64,000 bases of DNA from Spisula solida (Eukaryota > Mollusca > Bivalvia > Venerida > Mactridae), in assembly GCA_947247005.1 (NCBI GenBank), contig OX365947.1, positions 34,738,760 to 34,802,759 on the forward strand, written 5' to 3'. A model generated the notes under the pieces. It was not told the origin of the DNA, ran no database searches, and saw nothing but the letters and a program-made list of their open reading frames with translations. The position numbers and the translations under genes were made by a program. Positions 40,801-52,800 of the stretch are shown piece by piece (the stretch's first letter is position 1; each line of letters opens with the position of its first letter).

Positions 40801-43800
40801 TATTTTCTAGGATCGCAATATACCACCTTACAGTGTAATAAAAAAATCTTTCTCGTTGTCCTTAAACATAGCTTTTCTACTTACCAAAACATTTATCATC
40901 ACTATCTTGGTATCCGGATGGACACGGGCTGCACGTGTATGCTATACCCGTGCTTTCATGTACTTGTGCCGAGTTATCGGTACATGTTCGACCTACAGAA
41001 CACGGATTAACTGCACAACCATCAAAATCTGTCTCACAATCAGTTCCTATAATGTACAGGGTGTTTCAAAAAATATGTTATAGCTTCATGAGTTAATAAA
41101 ATTCTTAATTTATGCACTATGTAGAAAAAGGAAACACACAGTTGAAAGAGGATATTCAAATTTTTTATTCCATGTACAACATTACATCCTTGTTTTACGA
41201 ATGTGTCGTTTACATGCATCTCTAGAAAAATTGGATATAGAAACGTGTATATCCGGTGAACATCATCGAAATATTTGGGTGTCTATTTTATGCTTTCTTT
41301 TCCCATTCTTGAAGCATATATGGGATTGTTTCGAAAACTAGCTTATTGACTGTAGAGTGTATATAGACATTTCGTCGACTGGAAGAGTGTTTATTGAAAT
41401 GATGGCATACGCATGTACATGTATTGTTTTGTCAAAAATTGCACAGATATCTCATATAATACATTCCAAAATATCAACTATCAAACACTCATAAAATGTA
41501 ATATAAAAATTATTACTAACTATCATTTGCATCTGGGAGAACAATCCAATATTTGGAAATGGACTGAAGAAAACAATTATCATTGATAGTTGTCCTCATA
41601 CTAGTATCCTGGTTAAATACACATGCATGACATTAATCGACTTTGGTTTAAAGAATGAGAAGTTTTCGAGAATATGATGTTCACTTTTCCCCCATATACT
41701 GCACATGATAGTTCTAAACTAGAATTGTACTTTGGTTTTAGTTTCAAAGTTTCAGATTTTGAACTAAGTTCATTTTCTCGTTCAGTTGTGTGTTGGGCAT
41801 TGTGCCGTGTAATTGTGGTATGTGATGTTTTTATGAGTTGCCTTCCCTGTCCGAATGTTATTATGTTTTTGTGTTTGGTTTCAAGAATATGAAATTTTCA
41901 GAAAATCGTTGTAGACTTTTACCTGTCCAGAATGATGTACAGACGCATGTAGCATATTTAAAACTGTCTGTAGCAGTGACATCATCACGTATCAGGCTAT
42001 GGTTACATACACCATGATCATTGCATCCTGTACATAACACTACAACCACATCAATCACTGGAGCACTCAATCCACGATCATCCTCAGCAGTTACACTGAA
42101 TAGAAACAAATATTTTATGACGTCATAACTCATGACTTATCTATTTTTAAAATTGCATTCCTGATGAAGACTTTATAAAAACGAAACGTTGAATGGAGAT
42201 TGGAGTTTGTTTTGTCTGAACCAATTTACGAATAGAAATAAATAAAAGTTCTGTAACATTGACTATGAAGCTATATCTACTACGATGTCTGGGCATTTTT
42301 AATACTCGAATACAAGAAAAGTTCTTTTACCAAATTTAAATCACCTAATTCACTAAAAAGTTTTTCCAAATTCAGGAATTGTTTTACCTACAACTGTAAT
42401 TAATTTATATTCAATAAATTGGTGTAAAAAAAGTTTAAAAACCCCTTTTTCTAGGTACAAAGAATAAATCCACGGTTAAAACGCGAGTTAAATCATGAGT
42501 GAGGTTGGTTCCCATGGTACCTAACACCTATCAATAAAATTAGATGAATTGAATGGTACTAACCTTACAAATACCGGATCAGTGTTGCTTAGCAACAAAC
42601 TGACGTCAATAGTTCCGTCATCCTGTGGAGACCCTAATGTGGCCCCTGCTGTGTTGTTAACGAACTGGTAGGTTAAAGTTCCGTCGTCTGTACCGAGAAG
42701 GGTGAAATTCACAGGTTCGTTCAATGTTGTGTACAGGTAATTTTCACCATCGATAGATGTTATACCGCTATTGATGATGAGAGCGGGGATGATGTTACCT
42801 TAAACATAAATGAAATTGTCAGACAATGATAGTTTCATTGCACTCACTTAACAATATTCTCAAGCTCATGATAATGTAAAACAAAATTCACAATTTTCAG
42901 TATTGGCTATTTCTATTCAGACTTGTTAGTGTACAACATAGCGTATTGCGTTTGTAAAACGTTTCAAAAACGTGTTTTATTGACTGGCCACCTCATGTTT
43001 TTTATAACCTTTACTCGGGTTTCTAAAAATAAACTACATGGATATTTTATATTCGTATAGTACGCAGATGATAACACTAGACATTATTTACAAAAAAAGA
43101 CAAACTAATTTCCGATGGCTATTATTGTTCGATCTTGTGCATAATTATTTTTTCTTTCAGTTTACACCTGAAACGAGTGGCGCGGTAACCATGTAGTGTG
43201 TATATTGTCACATTAACTTGTAAATAAAGACTATTAACTCCGTTGAGCTTTACGCTATAGTTCAAATGCATTTATAATTATGTAGCTTACTTGCGTCTGC
43301 AGCATTTTCAGCAGCTTGAGTCTCCGTTGCTGTTGTATCTGCTGCCAGCTCGTTGTTTCCGGTGAAAACCAGATCGAAAATACATTGATTATTTCCTTCT
43401 CCACAGAAGTCCGTTGCTTCGGTAACAAGTGTTTGATTTGCCTCATCAAGAAATTTGGGTACAAAGTCCGGGAAACTGTAATCGGCGTGTGATATACCAT
43501 TACTGTACTTAAATATACTCTCTTCAGATGTTGTTATCCCTGCAAGGTCCAATTAACAAAGTTAATGTTTTTCAAGACAATGAAGAATTACAATAAATAG
43601 TACTTAAAACAATCACGTTACTATGACCCGTTTCGTTCACATTTACAATGTATTTGAAATGTACTAGTATTTTCTAGTGTAGTATTTTATGTAACTTGAG
43701 AAAATAAAATTATGATCTGTTGATAAATTTAATCAATTTAAAGGTAACTATATACTGTATATAGTCAAGGTCATACTACTATTTTTTGTATTTATATATT

Positions 43801-46800
43801 ACTTTTGCAATAACATGCCAAAAAATAGTTCATATATAGAAAGACGAGATGCAATATTCTTTCATCATCACAGTTTTATTGTATTCATGCTCTTTATTTT
43901 GGCTCATGTTTCTTTGCATCTTTTCAACTTCAATGAAAACTTAATCATTTGACTCAAAAAAACTTGTACAGCTCATAATATGTCCCGCCATTTGAAGAAT
44001 AATCCATGTTTTCTTAATCATTTTAGTAGCTGTTTACATAATACTTCAAAACTATGTAAAATATTAGTCTTCTTGATTTTCTGGCTTAGCGGATACATTT
44101 AAGAAACTTTTCAGATTTTAAGAAATTTTCTAAGTTTTCTGCTAAGACGTTTTGTGGATACTACCTCAGAAAATTATAATAAATGATTACATGTGCTCCC
44201 AAAATCTTCAAATATCTGTCGTCCTGTAGATGTGCTTGCTATTGGTACAGTAAGTCCACGTGGTATCAGATCATCTGTCGCATCATTGTTGAAGTTTCCA
44301 AGCAAACCTTCGGTAAGCGTTCGGTATGTGTTACTTAGACCAGCGTTCATTTGTAGCAATCCAACACCAGTAGTAACATTGAACGATATACCTGAAATAC
44401 ATATTTTGGGATTTATCAGTTATTCAGCGAAGATCTCCGAAGACGAACCGAGATTTTCCGACCAAGAGAAACATCATATATGGCTGTTCAAGCGGGTGTT
44501 TATTACACATTCCTACATACTAGTATTTGAGATGTCAATAAAGTCTTGCAATTTATAGTTGTGCTATTTAAAAAGATCAGTCCAAAAGGATAAATCGTTC
44601 CCGATATAATCAATACGAATTATTACGAAAATACGATGATCAATACTTCAACATCACTTGACAACAAACATATCGAATTGTTATAAAAAGCAGATTTTGC
44701 TAATGGGTAATTCGACACAATGAAAAATTAGATTACCGAAGGATAAAATAAATGGGGTTTGTCCTTTAATACGTTTCTATTGCTTGAGAGGTTTTGTTGT
44801 TTGCTATTTGAATACAGATAGTCAGATCGTGTTTTAATCAAGTTAGAGAGCAATATGTTAATCTCTAGCTATATGGTCCAAGGACTTTATTACCTGCGAA
44901 AGATGCTGTCAGTGTTTTATCATCTTTGGAAAGGCTGAGTGAGTCGGTAACATAGGAGAAGCTATTTCCATCATCATAAAAACTGCCTGTCAAATCCGCC
45001 CAGTAAGTGTTATTTTCCCCGACAAAAACGTCTAGTCCAGTTTTATTAGCATCAAGTTCAACTTGAACCCATGCGCCCGCCGATTGAATAGCAAATGCTG
45101 TGAATATGGTTGCTTCTGATGAGGTATTATCAGCTGTTATAGCGCGGTCTGTACGGGCTTGCACCTCAAACCCAACTGTTGGTATCTTCAGCAATATGTA
45201 TTCTCCATGACCGTTGAATGTATACGTGAAGCCATCCAGGGTTGCTATATGCGGGTCACCAAATGCATTAGCTGAAATGTTTAAATAACCATTGATGCTC
45301 TTAGAGTGGTTTAGATTTATTGCACGAAGTTACAAAATGATACCAGACGAGCAATTTATCATCATGTAATACAGTAACTGTTTCTTCGTCAGTAGGATCT
45401 TATTGGTTCCATAATTCAGTGAAAACAAACATCAGTGATTCGGGAGTTATTTTCAGGTAGATCTACTACAACGTGTAGCTTGTTAAATGCTCGTGAAAAT
45501 GTCATATTTTGGAATGATATTAATGCCTGCTTACTTTTACAATTTACTCATTGACACAGCTACAGTGCTAACTTGTATAGTCAGCATACTTGGTGACACC
45601 TTCACCTCAGTAGCTGACAATGATATCATGCTTGCTTGCTCTTGCTGGAAGTTGCGGTATCTTTGATTTGAACGGTCTGTATATATAAGTTTTGAAAATA
45701 AATTAGAGCGATATTTTTTACGAAATTGCTAACATTTCATTGGTAGTAAACCTATTTTTAAATATCATTATTAGTGATTGCTAGCTAGTTAATATTTCGT
45801 ACCGAATGAGAATGGGAAGCTTGAGTAACAGCTATGTGTTGGTCTGACGTCATAATACAGGTTACACAAGTCCGATTGTTGACAGCAGACGTTCTTGTAG
45901 TATGCGTCATTTATTGCATTCTCACGAGGGTTACTGAGAGAATTGTATACATTGAATGATCCGGCAGACACACCTGTACTTATAAAACTTCCAGTAAAAA
46001 AGCTGTATGCGCAAGTCTGGAAATAAGAAAAGTATCAATGACATGCATTTTTACCCGACTGCCATAACGACAAATACAGAGTAATGGAACCCCGCACACT
46101 AAAGCCATCTCAATGTTAAAATAATGCAACATATTTTTACTATTTATTTGGCTGAACCTAACTACTAAAGTATTTCAAAGACTGGCTCAATCAGAAACGC
46201 CCCCAATGGGCTGCGAGAAAACTAGTGATTATTTCCGGCATTGATTTGTACCACTGCTTCTTGTTCCTTTGTCTTTCGTATTTTCTTCTGTATTTATATA
46301 GCATATACGAGCGAAAATCCAAGTTATTCATGATTACCCCTCGTTTAACATATTTTCTTTAACAGAACCACTATGTAATTCTTTAAAGACTTGATGAAAA
46401 GTACTAACCTTTCCGTTTGGCGCGTAATCAGCCCTCGGTAGCACAGGTGCTGTAAATGAGGCAGTCGACCAATCAACGTTAATCGGACCAAACTGTCGAT
46501 CAAAGAACAAGAAATTTGCCGAACAAGGGCACTGTGGCATCTGGTTTAGTGTCGTTTGGTATTCGACTTTATTCTTTGTTTCTTTTTTGTGCCATTTTCT
46601 ACACTGTACTCTGAAGTTTGTTTTTTCATCACTTTCATCTTCAGCCAACCGGAAGGTAGACGCACCCTGGTACGCTATAAACAAAAACAGTCAAACGTCA
46701 GTTCGGGGAAAGTAATACTACTGCACATAAGGTAGGTATATTCTTAAGGTCATTCGTTTTCATAGTACATGTTCATTTACAGGTTTTCTGTGTCATAAAT

Positions 46801-49800
46801 ACAGCTGTGTTGCAATTTCAGAGAATACCAAGAAAAATATGTTTCATTCATGAACGTGAAATTTCATCACTTAGTAGAATATTTGCCGTTGTACTTACGT
46901 TCAAGAATTAGTGTTTGATCGGGACGACGAAGATAAGATCCGTCGGAACTGTCGTCAAGACCCTCTGCTCTTCCGTCGAGAAGAAGTCCGATGAACTGAG
47001 ATCCCGATGTGAACGACATGTTACCGGGAGAGTAGCTATAGAATGTATACGATTGTTTGCCGTCAGATGTGAACACAGCTTGAAATGTTACAGTCTGGAA
47101 GGAAATGAAAATAAAATTTCAAGTTTAAATATAACATGTATTGATGTTTACTTAATATAACTTAGATCTTCAACATAAGCTTCAATATTTTGTACCTGCA
47201 GCGGGATTCGGGCCTATATTGTACCTCACCATCGCCTAAGTAGACAATGCGAATTACAAACACAGTCTCGGCTATCAAAACAACAACGCCACAGTAACCT
47301 TTTTGTTTCCCTTAAAAGAACCGATAGAATGCCAAAGAACTACTGGTACATGTATTTCAATGCTACCAAATTACTGTTTTTGTTCTATTAATCAACCATC
47401 TCCTCTTTAAGCAAAAGTTTGATATTAGGCTGGATGTTGACTGCACCGGTGTATTTTTAATCGGAGTTAAGCATTGCAATTTGGCATAATGTAATCGGTG
47501 TTAAAACGAAGTAATTTCTGTTGTGGTGGACATAGTACTTGCACTTTGATATCAATGCGAATTTTACTCCAAACTTTACAAAAATAACCCCTAGAACTAC
47601 TAGCACAGTCATAAAATCGTGTTACACATCATAATTACATGTGTTATTTTGTTTAATACCTCGCTTTCAGGTCCGCCATATCGAGGCCCTTCCTCCCAAG
47701 TAGCTTTCAGGAAAAATGCCGGACTGAAATTGTCATTTCCATAGATTTCATTCACTAGTGCATGAACCCGCTCTTCAGTGGCTTCTGTATCTACAGTATT
47801 TGCTGTTTTATCCGATGTATAATCTATAGACGTATACCACACTCTCCCTGCATTACTCAAGTTAATATCGGCGAAATATGGTGCCAAGCAGTAAATATTC
47901 AGTAAATCATTTTTGAACTCTTTGTTTGCAGGTACTGTGTAGCTTTCATATTTTCGGTTAAAGCACAAAAGTCCGTTGGCACATACCTGAAAAAAAGAAA
48001 ACACAAATGCTGAAACTAGGAAATTCAGCTGCAACTAAGTCGTTTAGCTGTAACGTGTGCATTCAACATTTTTGTTACTGTTTTTTTAAAACCTTTTAGG
48101 ACTTCAGACAGCTGAAACAAGGTATTTCAGCCTTTTTACTGATGTTACTAGGTAATTCAGTTTTGGCATTCAGCTTTTGATTGCTAAAACTAGGTCATTC
48201 AGCTTTTTGACAGCTGGGACTTGGGCAGTTCATTTTCTGGTTCAGTTATGTGTTGGGCATTGTGCCATGTAATTGTGGTATGTGATGTTTTAGTTTTATG
48301 TACTCAGCTAGCTATATTGAGTGCTGCCTTCCCTGTCCGAATTTCTAATATATTTTATCATTACAAACCAGCAGCAAGTAAGTGCTTAGTATCTTCTCCT
48401 GTAGGAACCTGAGAACACACGTTCAGACCCAACATACAAGTACAATAAGTTCAAGTTTAGATACGACACCAAACGCTCCTCTTTGCGTCAATCCATTGTT
48501 TGTTTTTGTTTTAAAGAATGCCAATAGTTAGTTGAACTTAATTGTAAGGCGTACACACACTGAGCAGAAAAACAATATTGGTCACACATGTTATATACAA
48601 TCAGGAAAGTGTCATAGGCCAACCGTGCCACTACATTTCAGTCAAAGGTTGTCTAAACATAATAGATAATCGAACAGGGACGGTAGCAAAACCCTAAACA
48701 TTCGTATCATTCAGTCGCCGAAGAGTCAGATGGTGAGTGCCATTAATGTCCCTGTATTGGGAGATCTCAACACCGCAGGAGAAGTGCATACATGTAATAT
48801 TAAAAATGAAAACAAAGGCAAGTTTGTGGGTGTACTGTATACTAGCACACAAATTACTTTGTTGAAAGTTAACGTAAGATGTAGTAATCTTACCAATGTT
48901 TTTATAATTGCATATAAGTGGACATGGACCTGCTACGATACATACTAATGCATTTTTACTTACATATATTGTACGGAACTTTTTATTTCTGAAAGGAACG
49001 CTATAATCAATATCAACGCGATCGTCACATCCGTCATCAGTACCAGACATGCTTCTACTATCAACACCAGGTCCATAATCAAATAACAAACCTACAAGAT
49101 AAGAACACTGTGTATTGAAACAAAAGAAACAGCTAAATCATAAAGACTATATGGTTAGCGCGCCTGTCGTCTTATCTGGCGACCTGGGTTAAAAACCGGT
49201 GGAGAAACAATCAGCATAGAAAATAAGGCTTGGCAACTGTACCTTGTATAGTTAGTTAATATATAATCGACGCAACATTTGCACAAACATGGGAGTGAGT
49301 GTAACTGCCAATGCAGGCATTGCAATTAGATTTTATATAATATTTATTACTCACCTGGAATAATAACTGGAGGCGAAGTTGTAGTGGCGTCAGTAGATGG
49401 TAGAGGAACAGTGGTCGTTGCAGTGGTAACTGTGGTTGGTGCCACGGTTGGTGTCTGTGTGACAGTCGTGGCTTCAGATGTTTGAGCAACGGTTGTAGAA
49501 GTTGGACCGTCGGTTGATGTCTGCGTGACGGTCGAGGCTTCAGATGTTTGCTCAATAGTTGTAGAAGATGGACCATCAGTTGGTGTCTGTGTGACGGTCG
49601 AGGCTTCAGATGTTTGCTCAACAGTTGTTGAGGTTGGACCATCAGTTGTTGTCTGTGTGACAGTCGAGGCTTCAGATGTTTGCTCAACAGTTGTTGAGGT
49701 TGGACCATTAGTTGGTGTCTGTGTGACGGTCGAGGCTTCAGATGTTTGCTCAACAGTTGTTGAGGTTGGACCATCAGTTGGTGTCTGTGTGACGGTCGAG

Positions 49801-52800
49801 GCTTCAGATGTTTGCTCAACAGTTGTAGAAGTTGGACCATCAGTTGGTGTCTGTGTGACGGTCGAGGCTTCAGATGTTTGCTCAATAGTTGTTGAGGTTG
49901 GGCCATCGGTTGTTGTCTGTGTCACAGTGGAAGCTTCAGATGTTTGACCAACGGTTGTAGAAGTTTGACCATCGGTTGGAGTCTGTGTTGCAGTGGAAGC
50001 CTCGGTTGTTTGCACAACCGTTGTTGTTTGTGCATCGGTGGTCGACTGTGTGACGGTTGTGGCTTCAGATGTTTGACCAACGGTTGTAGAAGTTGGACGA
50101 TCAGTTGGTGTCTGTGTAACAGTTGATGCTTCAGATGTTTGCTCAATAGTTGTTGAAGTTAGACCATCGGTTGTTGTCTGTGTGACAGTTGTGGCTTCAG
50201 ATGTTTGACCAACGGTTGTAGAAGTTTGACCATCCGTTGGTGTCTGTGTTGTAGTGGTAGCCTCAGTTGTTTGCACAACCGTTGTTGTTTGTGCATCGGT
50301 GGTCGACTGTGTGACAGTTGTGGCTTCAGATGTTTGACCAACGGTTGTAGAAGTTGGACGATCAGTTGTTGTCTGTGTAACAGTTGATGCTTCAGATGTT
50401 TGCTCAATAGTTGTTGAAGTTAGACCATCGGTTGTTGTCTGTGTATCAGTTGTGGCTTCAGATGTTTGACCAACGGTTGTAGAAGTTTGACCGTCGGTTG
50501 ATGGCTGTGTAACAGTGGAAGTTGGACCATCGGTTGTTGTCTGTGTAGCGGTCGAGGCTTCAGATGTTTGCTCTGTTGTTGTTGAGGTTGGTGCATCGGT
50601 TGATGTCTGAGCAACAGACGATGATTGAAAGTCTGTTGTCGTAGAGGATACATCCATTGTTGTTTGGTCGACTGTCGTTGCCTCCGAGGTTGTTAGCGCA
50701 ATCGTTGAAGAGGTCAAAGTGTCTGTTGTGGTCTCTTCTACTGTTGTTGCATCGCTTGTAGTAGTCGGAACTCCCGTCGTTGTTTGATCCACTGTTGTTG
50801 TCCCTGACGTTGTCTGGGTACTTGTTATGGTGGATGTTGCTTCGGTTGAAGTAATTAGAGCATCAGTAGTTGTTTGACCAACGGTTGTTGCATCTGATGT
50901 TGTTTCGGCAATTGTCGAGGTAGTTACAGCATCAGTAGTTGTTTGCCCAACGGTTGTAACATCTGATGTTGTTTCGGCAACTGTTGAGGTAGTTACAGCA
51001 TCCGTTGTTGTTTGACCATCAGTTGTTCCATCTGATGTTGTTTCGGCAACTGTAGAAGTAGTTATAGCATCCGTGGTCGTTTGCCCAACAGTTGATGCAT
51101 CTGATGTCGTTTCGGCAATTGTCGAAGTAGTTACAGCGTCCGTTGTTGTTTGACCAAAGGTTGTTGCATCCGATGTTGTTTCGGCAACTGTCGATGAAGT
51201 TAAAGCATCCGTTGTTGTTTGTCCAACAGTTGTTGCATCGGATGTTGTTTCGACAACTGTCGATGTAGTTAAAGCATCCGTGGTTGTTTGACCAACAGTT
51301 GTTGCATCTGATGTCGTTTCGGGAACTGTTGATGTAGTTACAGCATCAGTGGTTGTTTGACCAACAGTTGTTGTATCTGCTGTCGTTTGGACAACTGTCG
51401 ATGTAGTTACAGCATCAGTGGTTGTTTGACCAACGGTTGTTGCATCTGATGTCGTTTCGGGAACTGTTGATGTAGTTACAGCATCAGTGGTTGTTTGACT
51501 AACAGTTGTTGCATCGGATGTCGTTTCGGCAACTGTCGAGGTAAGTACAGCATCCGTTGTTGTTTGACCAACAGTTGTTGCATCTGATGTCGTCTCAGCA
51601 ACTGTCGAGGTAATAACAGCATCCGTTGTGGTTTGTTCAACAGTTGTTGCATCTGATGTCGTCTCAGCAACTGTCGAGGTAGTTACAGCATCCGTTGTTG
51701 TTTGGCCAACAGTTGTTGCATCTGATGTCGTCTCAGCAACTGTCGAGGTAGTTACAGCATCCGTTGTTGTTTGACCAACAGTTGTTGCATCTGATGTCGT
51801 CTCAGCAACTGTCGAGGTAATTACAGCATCCGTTGTGGTTTGTTCAACAGTTGTTGCATCCGATGTCGTTTCGGCAACTGTCGAAGTAGTTACAGCATCC
51901 GTTGTTGTTTGACCAACAGTTGTTGCATCTGATGTCGTCTCAGCAACTGTCGAGGTAGTTACAGCATCCGTTGTTGTTTGACCAACAGTTGTTGCATCTG
52001 ATGTCGTCTCAGCAACTGTCGAGGTAATTACAGCATCCGTTGTGGTTTGTTCAACAGTTGTTGCATCCGATGTCGTTTCGGCAACTGTCGAAGTAGTTAC
52101 AGCATCCGTTGTGGTTTGACCAACAGTTGTTGCATCTGATGTCGTTTCGGCAACTGTCGACGTAGTTTCATCATCCATTGTTGTTTGTTCAACAGTTGTT
52201 GCATCTGATGTCGTTTCGGCAACTGTCGAGGTAATTACAGCATCCGTTGTGGTTTGTTCAACAGTTGTTGCATCTGATGTCGTTTCGGCAACTGTCGAGG
52301 TAATTACAGCATCCGTTGTGGTTTGTTCAACAGTTGTTGCATCTGATGTCGTTTCGGCAACTGTCGAGGTAATTACAGCATCCGTTGTGGTTTGTTCAAC
52401 AGTTGTTGCATCTGATGTCGTTTCGGCAACTGTCGAGGTAATTACAGCATCCGTTGTGGTTTGTTCAATAGTTGTTGCATCTGATGTCGTTTCGGCAACT
52501 GTCGAGGTAATTACAGCATCCGTTGTGGTTTGTTCAACAGTTGTTGCATCTGATGTCGTTTCGGCAGCCGTTGAGGTAGTTATAGCATCAGTAGTTGTTT
52601 GACCAACAGTTGTTGCATCTGATGTCGTTTCGGCAACTGTCGAGGTAATTACAGCATCCGTTGTGGTTTGTTCAACAGTTGTTGCATCTGATATCGTTTC
52701 GGCAACTGTCGAGGTAATTACAGCATCAGTTGTGGTTTGTTCAACAGTTGTTGCATCTGATGTCGTTTCGGCAACTGTCGAGGTAATTACAGCATCCGTT

